Source of the DNA: Bacillus sp. NEB1478
GTDB lineage: Bacteria > Bacillota > Bacilli > Bacillales > Fictibacillaceae
DNA length: 64,000 nt
Direction of reading: 5' to 3'
Assembly: GCF_031582965.1 (NCBI RefSeq)
Contig: NZ_CP134049.1
Location: 2,604,001-2,668,000, forward strand
The notes beneath the pieces are model-generated. The model was not told the origin of the DNA. It searched no databases and worked only from the letters and a program-made list of their open reading frames with translations. Below, in pieces: positions 1 through 9,460 of this stretch (its first letter is position 1; every line of letters begins with the position of its first letter). The position numbers and the translations under genes were made by a program.

Positions 1-536
1 TTTTCAGGATCTTCGAAATCAGAAGGCGTCTCACTCGTTCCGTATTGAGCTACGGATTGCCAAGTATCTTCGGAATCAAAAAAAGTGGCGTCTTTATCAT
101 CATTACTTCGTTTAGAATAATCGGGTCCTGCTACATTTTCTTCTGCAGGCCGATCATCTGATGAATGCTGCCCCGGGCTATGTTCTTTACAATATAATGT
201 GGACGGCACAACTTCTAATCGTTCCTTAGGAATATCATCACCGCAAGTTTTGCAAACCCCATACTTGCCTCTTTCAATACTCATAAGTGCCGTATCGATG
301 TCTTCGAGTTCTTTTTCGTGCAAATCGTTGATCGCAATATCTTTTTCACGCTCAAATAGCTCTGTGCCTAAATCTGCCGGATGGTTATCATAACTCGATA
401 ATTCCCCTGTTGATTCTTTTGGAAATTCAGAATCGATTCCAAACGAGTCGTTTCTTTCGCGCATCCCTTTTATCTCTTCTTTTCGTGACTTTAATATTTG
501 TTTAAAATGTTCAATTTCTTTATTTGTTAATGTCAT
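1..536 (-). CDS. yteA: YteA-type TraR/DksA zinc-finger protein (3' end beyond window)
   Basis: The frame begins at an ATG at 536 behind a GGAAGGGAG ribosome site and stays open to the left edge, so the C-terminus is missing. About 178 codons are visible. An N-terminal charged helical region (about residues 1-90) leads into a DksA-type zinc ribbon: CKTC at 95-98 and CKEH at 116-119, where the last cysteine is replaced by His, as I recall for YteA proteins. The rest is acidic and low in complexity. DksA/TraR proteins bind the RNA polymerase secondary channel; the Bacillus YteA family is described as sporulation-associated, with no firm function. It is transcribed divergently from the HD-GYP gene. 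Confidence 0.8.
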   Translation of the reverse strand, partial: MTLTNKEIEHFKQILKSRKEEIKGMRERNDSFGIDSEFPKESTGELSSYDNHPADLGTELFEREKDIAINDLHEKELEDIDTALMSIERGKYGVCKTCGDDIPKERLEVVPSTLYCKEHSPGQHSSDDRPAEENVAGPDYSKRSNDDKDATFFDSEDTWQSVAQYGTSETPSDFEDPE

Positions 537-848
537 AATTCAAACTCCCTTCCTACGTCCGTATACCATTTCATACCCGTTTTACTAAGAAATTATCCAT
601 CCCGTGTATTTTGTACAATACGAGTAGATGCTATACTTTATCTCACCACCGTTCATTAAGAATCAGCCGTTTGGACAAATACAAAATTTATAATTGGAAG
701 GTCTCTTTTTTACTAAATATCAATGGTTTAAACGTTCATCTAAAAAAATATGTAAAAATGTGTTGAAAAATCTCTTTTTTTCCAAGTTTTTGTAAGGTAT
801 GCTTATATTATCTTTATTGAAGCACTAGTAAGAAAGGCGGTGTGAAAT
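537..848. other. Divergent intergenic region
   Basis: This 312-base AT-rich gap lies between yteA (leftward) and the HD-GYP gene (rightward). On the minus strand a CGGGTAT sequence (rc at about 574-580) resembles a sigma-B -10, but its -35 (GGATAA) is poor. No ORF with a ribosome site was found. Confidence 0.4.
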
Positions 849-2345
849 ATGACGCTGTATAAGCAGTTTGAGCGACGATTACTAAAAAATTATATACTTG
901 GTTCAACAGCAGCCGTTCTTGGAGTAGGTGGCGTCTTTTTATTTACTACACTGCGTTTTTCATGGAAAGAAATTTTAATAATCGGCAGTATACTATTCCT
1001 TTCAAGTATCTTTATGTTTTCATTGGAATACTTATTTTTTCATATGCACACTGCTGTTTTCCGTTCATATTATTCCAAAAAGATTCCTTCTATCCAATTG
1101 GCGGAAAAAGTTTATTTTCATGCTCATCATTTCCCTGTACGGACAGTAAAACGGATATTAGGACCGCACTTATTCGGTTTGTCTATTCCAGCCATTGTTT
1201 TAACTGCTGCTGCTATAAAAATTGACTTTTTATCTTTGCCATACTACTATATTTATCTTGCATCACTTGGAGCTATTCTAGTTGCCGGTATGCACGCGAT
1301 CATCGAATTCTTTTTGACTACAAAAGCAGTTCAGCCTATTTTAAAAGATATACTGAACCGGACATTAAAAGATCATGGTGTCACACTGTCACTCGCTTCT
1401 TCCAGACATATATCCATTCAGCGAAAAATTCAGTGGAGTACCCTTTTTATTGGAACATTTCCGCTTCTTCTTTTTGCACTTGCAAATCAAGTACGTCTTT
1501 ATCAAATTTCAGGACCTATTAATAGTTCCTACTGGAGCTGGGCTTTGTTTGTTCTCATTATCGGAATCTCTTTTGCGATTTACGGGGCTTATCTTCTATT
1601 TAAAGATATTCAACAGCCAATGAACGAACTGCAGGCAGGTATGTATGAAGTTAGAACCGGCAACAGCAATGCCAAAGTTGATGACCTCTACTCAGATGAA
1701 TTTTCAAAGCTGATTAAAGGGTTTAACCATATGGGACGGGCTATCCAATCGCGTGACCAAGAAAACAAACAGCTTCTGGAAAGTTTTTTCGCAACGATGG
1801 CTGCAACATTGGACGCAAGAGATCCTTATACAGCTGGTCATAGTTTGCGAGTAGCTGATTATGCAATGAAAATCGGGCAGATGGCTGGTCTTCCTTTCCA
1901 GCAGCTTTTGCAGTTAAGGAAAGCAGCTCTTCTTCATGATATCGGCAAGATCGGCATTCCTGATATGATTCTTCTAAAAGAAGATCAATTAACGGATAAT
2001 GAGTTTGAAATGATTAAGAAACACCCTGTCATTGGAGCAGACATACTTGCACAGGTTCAGCCATTCGAAGCGATGAAACCTTTACTGCCAGGTGTACGCT
2101 ATCACCACGAACGCTTTGATGGAAAAGGATATCCCGAAAACCTCTCAGGTAATGATATCCCCATTTTTGGAAGGATTATTGCCGTTGCAGACGCTTATGA
2201 TGCAATGACATCAGACAGACCATACAGAAAAGGCATGACTCACGAAAAAGCTTTAGCAATTTTAGAAGATGGAAGAGGAACACAGTGGGATCCTTACCTC
2301 ACACAGCTATTTATTGATGAAATGAAACTTAAGTCAATTTCATAA
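849..2345 (+). CDS. Membrane HD-GYP cyclic-di-GMP phosphodiesterase
   Basis: Predicted integral-membrane enzyme that hydrolyses cyclic di-GMP. Six hydrophobic segments lie at about residues 15-35, 42-64, 105-123, 132-155, 195-212 and 229-251. A HAMP-like linker follows (about 252-305), then the HD-GYP domain: HSLRVADYA at 331-339, HD at 363-364 in LLHDIGKIGIP, KHP at 391-393, and HHERFDGKGYP at 419-429, so the metal ligands and GYP signature are intact. It starts at ATG after AGAAAGGCGG. The next gene follows after 13 bases, suggesting one transcript. The sensory ligand of the six-helix N-terminus is unknown. Full length for a membrane HD-GYP protein. Confidence 0.9.
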   Translation: MTLYKQFERRLLKNYILGSTAAVLGVGGVFLFTTLRFSWKEILIIGSILFLSSIFMFSLEYLFFHMHTAVFRSYYSKKIPSIQLAEKVYFHAHHFPVRTVKRILGPHLFGLSIPAIVLTAAAIKIDFLSLPYYYIYLASLGAILVAGMHAIIEFFLTTKAVQPILKDILNRTLKDHGVTLSLASSRHISIQRKIQWSTLFIGTFPLLLFALANQVRLYQISGPINSSYWSWALFVLIIGISFAIYGAYLLFKDIQQPMNELQAGMYEVRTGNSNAKVDDLYSDEFSKLIKGFNHMGRAIQSRDQENKQLLESFFATMAATLDARDPYTAGHSLRVADYAMKIGQMAGLPFQQLLQLRKAALLHDIGKIGIPDMILLKEDQLTDNEFEMIKKHPVIGADILAQVQPFEAMKPLLPGVRYHHERFDGKGYPENLSGNDIPIFGRIIAVADAYDAMTSDRPYRKGMTHEKALAILEDGRGTQWDPYLTQLFIDEMKLKSIS

Positions 2346-2358
2346 AGGAGTTTTTCTT

Positions 2359-2916
2359 TTGAATTCTTTTGAGCGATTCCCAGTAATAAATACAGATAGA
2401 CTCACATTACGGCCTGTTCAAAAAACAGATGCAGCTGAGATCTTTTCAACGTTCTCCGATGCTGAAGCGTTAATGTATTACGGTATGGAACCTTTAAAGA
2501 ATGAAGAAGAAGCTTTTTCTCTTATTGAAGCTTTTGATAAAGGATACACTTCTGGAAGTGCGATTCGCTGGGGAATTACGTTAAAAGATGAAGACAAACT
2601 GATCGGCACATGCGGCTTTCATAATTGGAGCAAAACAGATCGCAGGACTGAGCTTGGCTATGAGCTGAATCGCAAGTACTGGAGTCAAGGCTATATGATC
2701 GAATCACTTCAGGCGATCCTTCATTTTGGGTTCAACAGCATGGCATTCAATCGTGTGGCAGCAGTGATCCGGCCTGAAAACGCATCCTCCCGTGATCTTG
2801 TAAACAGATTAGGATTTACGGAAGAAGCATTGCTTAAAGAATACCAAAAAGCCGGCAATGATTTTTACGATATGTACGTCTATTCATTATTAAAAAAGAA
2901 TGCAAAGTTCTATTAA
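2359..2916 (+). CDS. GNAT family N-acetyltransferase (RimJ/RimL type)
   Basis: Predicted acetyl-CoA-dependent acetyltransferase of 185 residues, the usual size for the RimJ/RimL branch. The opening TDRLTLRPVQKTDA and the later ELGYELNRKYWSQGYMIE are typical; the Q/RxxGxG-like turn that holds the acetyl-CoA pyrophosphate lies near residue 110. NRVAAVIRPENASSRDLVNRLGF is the standard C-terminal block. The start is TTG at 2359, set by AAAGGAG eight bases upstream. It lies 13 bases after the HD-GYP gene and ends at a terminator, so the two form a probable two-gene operon. The substrate cannot be predicted. Confidence 0.85.
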   Translation: MNSFERFPVINTDRLTLRPVQKTDAAEIFSTFSDAEALMYYGMEPLKNEEEAFSLIEAFDKGYTSGSAIRWGITLKDEDKLIGTCGFHNWSKTDRRTELGYELNRKYWSQGYMIESLQAILHFGFNSMAFNRVAAVIRPENASSRDLVNRLGFTEEALLKEYQKAGNDFYDMYVYSLLKKNAKFY

Positions 2917-2918
2917 AA

Positions 2919-2947
2919 GGTTTCTCCCATTTCGGAGAGGCTTTTTT
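2919..2947 (+). terminator. Rho-independent terminator
   Basis: Stem GGTTTCTCC / GGAGAGGCT with wobble pairs, followed by six T residues. It closes the HD-GYP/GNAT unit. Confidence 0.7.
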
Positions 2948-3012
2948 GTTTAGAGTGACATGTTTTGAAAACTACAGTAAAAGGAATGGATTATAAAAGG
3001 AGGTTTTTGATA

Positions 3013-3375
3013 ATGGAACCTAAGGAAACGTATTTTGTTACAGCAAAAGGGGAAATTCAGCCGATCCGGACTGATGATCACATTCATTATTTTGAAATTG
3101 AAGCCTCAATACCAGAAAAACAGAAACTAGAACACCTTTTCTATGAAATGCATGCCAATAATAAGCAAGAAGGTCTTGATATCTTTAAACCAACCCGTGT
3201 ATTTGATGACTCTAATGCCATTTTCCACCGTGGGATTGACAGCAAACTCGTTTATGATTTATTCCGCTATCTCTACCTATTAGGTACGGAACAAACAAAA
3301 CGGGACATCGAGGAGATGAACGTATTGCCTGAACTATACGAATCCAGTCATGACCGAATTGAAAAAGTGAAATAG
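3013..3375 (+). CDS. Conserved hypothetical protein, 120 aa
   Basis: A soluble, mildly acidic protein with no signal peptide or membrane segment. The reading frame is open from 2965, but AAAAGGAGG at 2995-3003 places the start at ATG 3013. It begins MEPKETYFVTAKGE and is rich in aromatic and charged residues throughout. I recall similar short proteins in Bacillus genomes, some labelled hydrolase/acyltransferase without good reason, and I assign no function. It is a single gene, between the terminator of the preceding unit and its own. Confidence 0.65.
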   Translation: MEPKETYFVTAKGEIQPIRTDDHIHYFEIEASIPEKQKLEHLFYEMHANNKQEGLDIFKPTRVFDDSNAIFHRGIDSKLVYDLFRYLYLLGTEQTKRDIEEMNVLPELYESSHDRIEKVK

Positions 3376-3399
3376 CACCGGAAAATTCCGGTGTTTTTT
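3376..3399 (+). terminator. Rho-independent terminator
   Basis: Perfect stem CACCGGAA/TTCCGGTG with a two-base loop and a T run, directly after the stop codon. Confidence 0.85.
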
Positions 3400-3495
3400 A
3401 TTTACTAAAAAAACATACTGCTCAAGTTCAAACATAGACTTAGTAAAGAAAACGGACAAGGTGCAACCCATTCTATCGCAAAGAGGGCATCAGTT

Positions 3496-4341
3496 ATGCT
3501 TGTTTTCTTGAACCGCCTAATCATTGAACTGAAGAGAGCCAATATCAGTGATTTATCCGCTCAATTAGCTTACTACTTTTTATTGTCTATTTTCCCGCTT
3601 TTGATTTTTTTGCTTTCTCTTCTCCCCTATTTACATTTAGAACCAAAAGAGATCGTTATTTTTTTTCAGGAATACGCACCAGGCAATACTGGGGATATGC
3701 TCGAAAAACAAATTCAAGCTTTATTGAAACAATCGAACACTAGTCTTTTATCTTTTAGTATTATCGCAGTTCTATGGTCTGCTTCAGCTGGCACAAGCGC
3801 AATTATCCGAGCTATCAATTATGCTTACGAAGCGGAAGAAACGAGACCGATCTGGAAAATAAAATTATATGGACTTTTCCTTACCATTGGTATTGTAGTT
3901 GTCGTTGTCCTCACCCTCCTGCTGCCCGTTTTCGGAAAGACCCTGCTTCAGGAGATATCACATTTCATCTATTTGCCAAATCACATTTCGGTTTTATTTA
4001 ATTTTTTAAGATGGATCGTCGGTTTTAGTGTTATGGCTGTTGTTTTAATGATGCTTTACTATTTAGCTCCAAACCAGCGATTTCACATTAAAGAAGTATG
4101 GGCAGGTTCTGTTTTTGCCACTCTCTCTTGGCAGCTGATTTCACTTGCGTTTTCTTTTTACGTTACGAATTTTGAAAACTACTCTTCCACTTATGGAAGT
4201 CTTGGTGCGGTTATCATTTTATTAATGTGGTTTTATTTATCAGGTATGGTTATTGTTATTGGAGGAATTATCAACGCAGTGCTTTTCAGCGTAAAAAACA
4301 AAGTTGATGCCTTGAAATGGGAATCCTTTTTCAAGCCATGA
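3496..4341 (+). CDS. YihY/BrkB family membrane protein (YfkH-like)
   Basis: A 281-residue integral membrane protein with about six transmembrane helices and the family signature near the N-terminus (SDLSAQLAYYFLLSIFPLLIF). The C-terminal block TYGSLGAVIILLMWFYLSGMVIVIGGIINA is also characteristic. The family was once misnamed ribonuclease BN; the Bacillus member is YfkH. Its biochemical role is unsettled (envelope or virulence-associated transporter-like protein). The ATG at 3496 follows AAAGAGGG. It stands alone, facing the convergent 4404-4808 gene. Confidence 0.85.
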   Translation: MLVFLNRLIIELKRANISDLSAQLAYYFLLSIFPLLIFLLSLLPYLHLEPKEIVIFFQEYAPGNTGDMLEKQIQALLKQSNTSLLSFSIIAVLWSASAGTSAIIRAINYAYEAEETRPIWKIKLYGLFLTIGIVVVVVLTLLLPVFGKTLLQEISHFIYLPNHISVLFNFLRWIVGFSVMAVVLMMLYYLAPNQRFHIKEVWAGSVFATLSWQLISLAFSFYVTNFENYSSTYGSLGAVIILLMWFYLSGMVIVIGGIINAVLFSVKNKVDALKWESFFKP

Positions 4342-4359
4342 CGACTTTAAACAGTCAAA

Positions 4360-4392
4360 ACGCCAACTCTTTTTATGAATTGGCTTCTTTGA
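4360..4392. terminator. Weak bidirectional hairpin
   Basis: Stem GCCAA/TTGGC separates the convergent genes ending at 4341 and 4404. It is short and only moderately convincing. Confidence 0.35.
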
Positions 4393-4403
4393 CATTTAAT
4401 TCT

Positions 4404-4808
4404 TCATTCCCACTCAATCGTCAAATCTTTCTTTACCCAGAAACGAACAACGCCTAGTTCGTCGAGTGCTGTTTTGATACTGTCCATATTTTGACGGATG
4501 ATAGGTGTATCAGGGTTAGCCATCACGAGTGTTCTTCCTGGAATATTTTCATAGTTTCTTAATAATGTAACAAGCTGATTACTGAAGTATGTAGTAAAAT
4601 TCTCATGCTGTTCTTCATGGTTTCCTAATGCATGAATAACAAGTGTATGGTATTCATTTTCAGCGATTAGCTCTTCCCCGTTCTCATTTGAATTGCTTTT
4701 TACGGCATAGCCATCTTGTATTAAGTAATTTCGGACAGCTTTAAGCACTTCCCAATTGCTCATAACAAAAGGGTCTGCTTTTAACATTCGATATTTTTGT
4801 ATCGACAA
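4404..4808 (-). CDS. Hypothetical protein under a sigma-B-type promoter, 134 aa
   Basis: Unrecognised soluble protein. The open frame extends back to 4946, but that part overlaps the promoter at 4883-4908. The likely start is TTG at 4808, ten bases after AAAGGAGG. The sequence is acidic in the middle (NSNENGEELIAENEYH) and ends with a Trp-rich FWVKKDLTIEWE. A DxxK/VMANPDTPIIRQN stretch near the C-terminus may hint at an alpha/beta fold, but I see no catalytic motif. The sigma-B promoter suggests induction by general stress or entry into stationary phase. Confidence 0.65.
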   Translation of the reverse strand: MSIQKYRMLKADPFVMSNWEVLKAVRNYLIQDGYAVKSNSNENGEELIAENEYHTLVIHALGNHEEQHENFTTYFSNQLVTLLRNYENIPGRTLVMANPDTPIIRQNMDSIKTALDELGVVRFWVKKDLTIEWE

Positions 4809-4882
4809 ACCGATCCCTCCTCCTTTTTCTTTATAAACCATTCGTATTTTCAGACTATCATTAAAGGGGTACGTTATTTCGT

Positions 4883-4908
4883 ATACCCGCAAAATGATAA
4901 AGAAAAAC
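4883..4908 (-). promoter_or_regulatory. Sigma-B-type promoter
   Basis: On the minus strand, GTTTTT (rc of 4903-4908), 14-base spacer, GGGTAT (rc of 4883-4888). The Bacillus sigma-B consensus is GTTTAA-N12-15-GGGWAW. It lies about 75 bases upstream of the TTG start at 4808. Its spacer closely matches the promoter at 16436-16461. Confidence 0.75.
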
Positions 4909-5002
4909 GGTGGTAATAATTGATGTGAATAGAAACTTATTTCCACTTCAGCCGTATTTACTTTAAGATAGAAGAAAGAAAAAGAATCTGGAGGATCTTT
5001 AC

Positions 5003-6241
5003 ATGTCTGAAAAAGCAGTGAAAAGGGGGAAATCCCGCATTTGGACCGTATTAGCGGGAATCGGTTTATTCCTCTTAAATAAATTAAAATGGGTGTTTGG
5101 TTTATTAAAACTTGGGAAGTTCGCCACGCTCATCTCTATGTTTCTTTCATTAGGCGCATATGCCGTTTTCTTTGGATGGAAATTTGCAGTTGCGATTGTC
5201 TATTTAATATTTGTTCATGAGATGGGACATTTAGTCGCCGCCAAGAGAAAAGGATTAAAAACATCGCCTGCTATCTTTATACCATTCATGGGTGCTGCGA
5301 TCGGTTTGAAAGAACTGCCGAAAAATGCAAAAGATGAAGCTTTTGTGGCTTATGCAGGGCCGCTGTTTGGTCTACTCTCTTTTTTACCGGCTGTATTACT
5401 ATACCAATCAACAGGGGAGCCATTCTGGGCTCTCGTTATTCAGCTAGGCGCTATGATTAACTTGTTTAACTTGTTCCCTGTTTCACCGCTCGATGGCGGA
5501 AGAATTGTGGGAGTACTTTCTACAAAAATTTGGTTTGTTGGACTTTTAATCATCATCCCATATTTATTCATATCACCTGATCCGATCATGTTCCTTATTT
5601 TCTTATTTGGAATTCTGACATGGTGGAAAAGAGTTCGTGAAGATTTTGAACAGAATAAACTTGTACAGACTCTCGAGATTATTAAAACAGAGCAGCAAAA
5701 GCTTGATGTAATAAAAGATGAGATGGACGAATATCGTGATATGCCAAACTTTGAATATATTATCGGAACTTATTTAGAAGATGTTCGAGTGGCAAAAGAC
5801 AGACTGAGACGAAATATTCCAACAGGCTATGCATTTCCTTTTTTTCAGGATAAGAAGAAACTGGCTAAATACACGGCCCTCATTGAGGAAGAAGTATTGA
5901 TTCAGCGCGAGCGTTTTTTATCAACTTTAAGAGAAGAATATAAGAATGATAGAAGAAACAAAGACCTTGTGATCGAACAGTACCGTGAAAGTGATACAGA
6001 TGCATTACCGGAGTTAACGCCTTTTGATCACCGGGCATATTTTGACGCTTATGAAAAAAGCATGCGGATTGAGCAAAGAAAAACCGAGGAACTATACGAT
6101 CAAAGGAAAAATTATTATGTTTCCAGCTTGAAAACAAAGATTACGATTTTAGTTCTGTATTTACTTTTAGCAGGCATATTATCAGCTTTTGTCGTTTACG
6201 GCATGCACCTTATGGAAGTAAATCGCCATTTGATTATGTAA
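5003..6241 (+). CDS. Site-2 protease family membrane metalloprotease
   Basis: Predicted intramembrane zinc protease of the S2P/M50 type. The N-terminal half carries several membrane helices. HEMGH at about residues 72-76 supplies two zinc ligands and the catalytic Glu; NLFPVSPLDGGR near 155-166 supplies the Asp ligand. The C-terminal half (about 215-385) is a long charged, probably coiled-coil cytoplasmic region. One last membrane helix (about 380-400) follows. That long helical tail is larger than in minimal S2P proteins. ATG follows TCTGGAGGATC. It is monocistronic, and the substrate is unknown. Confidence 0.85.
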   Translation: MSEKAVKRGKSRIWTVLAGIGLFLLNKLKWVFGLLKLGKFATLISMFLSLGAYAVFFGWKFAVAIVYLIFVHEMGHLVAAKRKGLKTSPAIFIPFMGAAIGLKELPKNAKDEAFVAYAGPLFGLLSFLPAVLLYQSTGEPFWALVIQLGAMINLFNLFPVSPLDGGRIVGVLSTKIWFVGLLIIIPYLFISPDPIMFLIFLFGILTWWKRVREDFEQNKLVQTLEIIKTEQQKLDVIKDEMDEYRDMPNFEYIIGTYLEDVRVAKDRLRRNIPTGYAFPFFQDKKKLAKYTALIEEEVLIQRERFLSTLREEYKNDRRNKDLVIEQYRESDTDALPELTPFDHRAYFDAYEKSMRIEQRKTEELYDQRKNYYVSSLKTKITILVLYLLLAGILSAFVVYGMHLMEVNRHLIM

Positions 6242-6247
6242 AAATAA

Positions 6248-6272
6248 ACACCCTGTACCCAGGGTGTTTTTT
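6248..6272 (+). terminator. Rho-independent terminator
   Basis: Stem ACACCCTG/CAGGGTGT with a short loop and T run after the S2P gene. Confidence 0.85.
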
Positions 6273-6432
6273 ATATCCTTCTTTAGTCATATGTTCCCTT
6301 TATTTTAGTCCAATTGTCCGGTATCCCCATTCCTTTTTCAGGTATATTTGACTTATCTTTCTAATTCCATAAAGGGGTTCTGCTAATAAACTCGAATTGT
6401 GAAGAAAAACAGAAGAAAAAGGAGCGACTAAA

Positions 6433-7458
6433 ATGATTCGAAGTTTTATTAAAGTTTTATTTTCATTAGCGTTATTGCTTGGCTTATTTACAAATACCGT
6501 CTCTGCTGAAAAAGGAAAAACGGAGAGCAGTGTTGTCGGACAAGATTTATATGTGGATGTTGCCGCCGCTACGCTTTGGAGTAATCCGAACACAGCACGG
6601 CCGTTAGATGAAGCTTCCCTCTCAAATCCAGTCGATCTCAGAGACTGGACAACTAGCATGTCTTACGATGAGAAGCTTTGGTTAGTTGGCGAGCTGGAAA
6701 CACAAGCGCTTTACGGACAAAAAGTACGTGTACTCGAACAGCAAGGCGACTGGGTAAAAGTTGCCGTCTATGGTCAGCCCACTCCAAGAAACGAATTAGG
6801 ATATCCGGGATGGATGCCGGTCAGTCAATTAACAACATCTGACCGCTTTGAGCATTTTGACGGAAAGCCTTTCGCACTGATTAAAAGTCCAACGGCATGG
6901 CTGTCAAAAACACCATACGGAAAGAAGAAAGATCTAGAACTCAGTTATAATACGAAACTTCCTGTTTTAGTTAAGCTTCACCGTTCTATTGCTGTTATAA
7001 CTCCTGAAGGTGAAGTTCGCTGGTTAGATGCAAATGATGCAGCTATTTATAAAAGCGAGAGCGATATTCCTGTCGCAACAGGTGAAGAACTTGTAAAAGA
7101 AGCGAAGAAGTTCCTTGGGCTTCCTTACCTATGGGCGGGTGCTTCCGGATTCGGATTTGACTGTTCAGGTTTCACACACACGATCCATAAAGCAAACGGC
7201 ATCACGATTCCTAGAGATTCTGGTCCTCAGTCAAAAGCGGGATTGATTATAAATAAAGAAGATTTGCAGCCTGGTGACTTGATGTTCTTCGCCTATGATG
7301 AAGGCAAAGGCCGTGTCCACCATGTGGCGATGTATGCAGGTGACGGGATGATGATCCATTCACCGAATACCGCATCTACAGTACGTATTGACCCGATTTC
7401 AACTCCAGCCTATGCTGTAGAGTTTTCAGGTGCAAGAAGATACGTGCCTGAACAATAA
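6433..7458 (+). CDS. Secreted NlpC/P60 (C40) cell-wall peptidase with SH3-like domains
   Basis: Predicted exported cell-wall hydrolase, 341 residues. A Sec signal peptide is clear (residues 1-25, cleavage after VSA). SH3-like regions span about 30-215, and the C40 peptidase domain about 215-341. Catalytic Cys is at about 244 (FDCSGF) and His at about 297 (HHVAMYAG). Domain order and length resemble the gamma-D-glutamyl-L-diamino-acid endopeptidase YkfC of B. subtilis, which cleaves muropeptide stems, so that activity is the best guess. Here it is not next to muropeptide epimerase or transport genes. ATG follows AAAAAGGAGCGACTAAA. Confidence 0.85.
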   Translation: MIRSFIKVLFSLALLLGLFTNTVSAEKGKTESSVVGQDLYVDVAAATLWSNPNTARPLDEASLSNPVDLRDWTTSMSYDEKLWLVGELETQALYGQKVRVLEQQGDWVKVAVYGQPTPRNELGYPGWMPVSQLTTSDRFEHFDGKPFALIKSPTAWLSKTPYGKKKDLELSYNTKLPVLVKLHRSIAVITPEGEVRWLDANDAAIYKSESDIPVATGEELVKEAKKFLGLPYLWAGASGFGFDCSGFTHTIHKANGITIPRDSGPQSKAGLIINKEDLQPGDLMFFAYDEGKGRVHHVAMYAGDGMMIHSPNTASTVRIDPISTPAYAVEFSGARRYVPEQ

Positions 7459-7489
7459 GCCTCGGTTAAGTAAAGTGCTTGTTAATAAG

Positions 7490-7534
7490 AAAAGACTCAA
7501 AAGGCTGCAATACAGCACCCTTTTGAGTCTTTTT
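7490..7534. terminator. Strong bidirectional hairpin, part of dispersed element copy A
   Basis: Stem AAAAGACTCAAAAGG / CCTTTTGAGTCTTTT. The 11-base stem core GACTCAAAAGG is identical to that at 19397-19407. Confidence 0.85.
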
Positions 7535-7657
7535 GGTTTGTGTGAATTCTCAGATTTCCGGAAATAACCTTTGTAAGAAACAGGAGTAAATGAAAACGGA
7601 CTTTAATTTGGATATAAAATCGAGTAAACTCACATAAGCAAAATTTAATAACAGAAA

Positions 7658-7687
7658 GGGAAATAAATTGTTTGGGGTCAGTCCCCC
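7658..7687 (+). repeat. Dispersed repeat motif, copy A
   Basis: GGGAAATAAATTG followed by TTTGGGGTCAGTCCCCC. Near-identical copies lie at 19273-19301 (opposite strand) and 53121-53150. It abuts the last stop codon (7689-7691) of the interrupted minus-strand gene. Confidence 0.8.
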
Positions 7688-7688
7688 T

Positions 7689-9374
7689 TTATTCAAGTCC
7701 TGCGATCTTCAGCTCTTTTACCGGCATAAAGGTTTCGCCGGTATCTAAATAGGTTAACCCTACTTTGTCTCCTTCTTTTAGGTAGATTGCGAGTGGGCTG
7801 TTTTCAGAAGATACGATATAACTTTAACGATTGTCTAATAAGAACGACGCCAACGTAAATTCACCTGATTTTTCTTTGTACACACGAACCACTGTACCGC
7901 TTACTTGCTTAGCATCTGCTTTCGAGCTTCCATCAACAGAACTTCCGCCTCTTTGAAGTGCAGTCTTATACTGTTTCAGCGCATCATTAGGAGTATTAGC
8001 AAAAGCTGAAATTTCAGGGTTTGCAGCTGACACGATAAAATAGTTTTGCAGGAAACCGTTCGAGTCCAACACAGGTGTCAGCCAGCTTGCTTCACCGTAG
8101 AAGTTATACAGAACTGGCATCTCACCGTCCCACTTCTTTTCTATGAATCTTTTTTCGATGATCTGCAGGGCACCTTGTGAATCCATGTATGACTCTTTTA
8201 AGTTCCCCGTATAATAAGTCGCTTTACCTGTTCTCGCGTTTGTTAACGAGTAACCAAGCATTGAGTCTACACCTTCTTTTGGACTCGTGAAATCTGTGAA
8301 ATAATACATTTCTCCATCTTCATCAAAAATAGGGCTCACATTTGCTTCAGTACCTTCATCTGAAGGCAGCTTCACATCTTTTTTCCCAAATAAACTATTC
8401 CAGTAGCCGTGCACGTAGTTCCCAAAATAACTATTTTGAAGACTGACTGCCTCAGGAGATACAGCACCGTCTACAAACGAAGGAACATCTTTAATTTTAT
8501 ACTCTTTCGTTAGGCCAGTCTTTGGATCAACCAAAACAAGACCTTTCACATCAAAACCATTCCGTGCGGATACAAATTCTCCATATGAACGAATATAGTA
8601 TGGTTTTCCATCATCATCGATCTCTAATTGAGGATCACCATAAAAAATGTATTCTGGATAGTTTAAACGCATATGCCTTTCAACGTTTTTACCAAAAAAA
8701 GAAGATGGAGTGTACGCCATTTTCTCTTTGACAAACTTAGGGTTATCTGAAGAATCAGTAGCACTCAACATAAAATACCCTGGTGTAACATCACCTTTCC
8801 ACCACTTAAACAGTCCTGAAAATTCAACTGGGGCAATGTAGACATACTTTCCGTTCACCTTTTGTATCTGCAAATTTCCAAGCTCATAAAAGCTCGTGTT
8901 CGGCACCTGCCCAAACGATTTTCTCATCTTATTTCGTGCGAATTTCGGCGGAACACTTGCAGGCGTTTCTTTTTCATCAAACGTCTCAATCTCTGTCTTC
9001 TGTGTCATTTTAGCTGTATCATATTTTTCATTTGCATTAAACAGGAAAGCGGTAAAGAAAAAGATACCTACTATAATACTAAATCCAAATAGAATTAATT
9101 TGATCATCCGCTCTTTTCCAGTCGCAAAGAACGCCCCGATTGCTGTTACTATGATTGCTAATAACCATAAAGATGATAGATTTCGGTCTAGATTTGTAAT
9201 GTAATAGAATAGGAAAACCATTGGGATGGTCAATATTAATGTACCTATAATTGCTCCCGCTAAGTAGTTTTCTCCTTCTTTCATCGTGGATTTTTTTCTT
9301 TTATTGATCGAGTACGGTGAAACGATCAATGCCGAAAAGATACCTGCGATAATGGAAAATAAAAAGATGTTCAT
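7689..9374 (-). pseudogene. Membrane protein gene interrupted by an in-frame TAA (ORF 7824-9374 plus 44-codon remnant)
   Basis: The main ORF encodes 516 residues: four N-terminal membrane helices (about 3-20, 40-60, 68-85, 93-113) and a large domain outside the membrane. I do not recognise the family. A TAA at 7824-7826 stops it inside what looks like a C-terminal beta-barrel domain (GTVVRVY...FTLASFLLDNR). In the same frame, 44 more sense codons follow to a TAA at 7689. They continue the domain naturally: SYIVSSENSPLAIYL, then GDKVGLTYLDTGE and PVKELKIAGLE. The simplest reading is one nonsense change (for example CAA to TAA) removing 45 residues. The truncated product may keep some function. 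Confidence 0.75.
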
Positions 9375-9460
9375 TCTTTAGCCCCTCTTACTCATTTTCT
9401 TTCTAATCATCTATACGAACAATCATACAAAAAGTTCCATTTGATCTAAACTATAATAAA

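Noticed and set aside
7824..7826. Programmed readthrough or recoding at the in-frame TAA
   Set aside because: TAA is the least leaky stop, no recoding element was recognised, and a simple nonsense change explains the data. Kept as a truncation finding.
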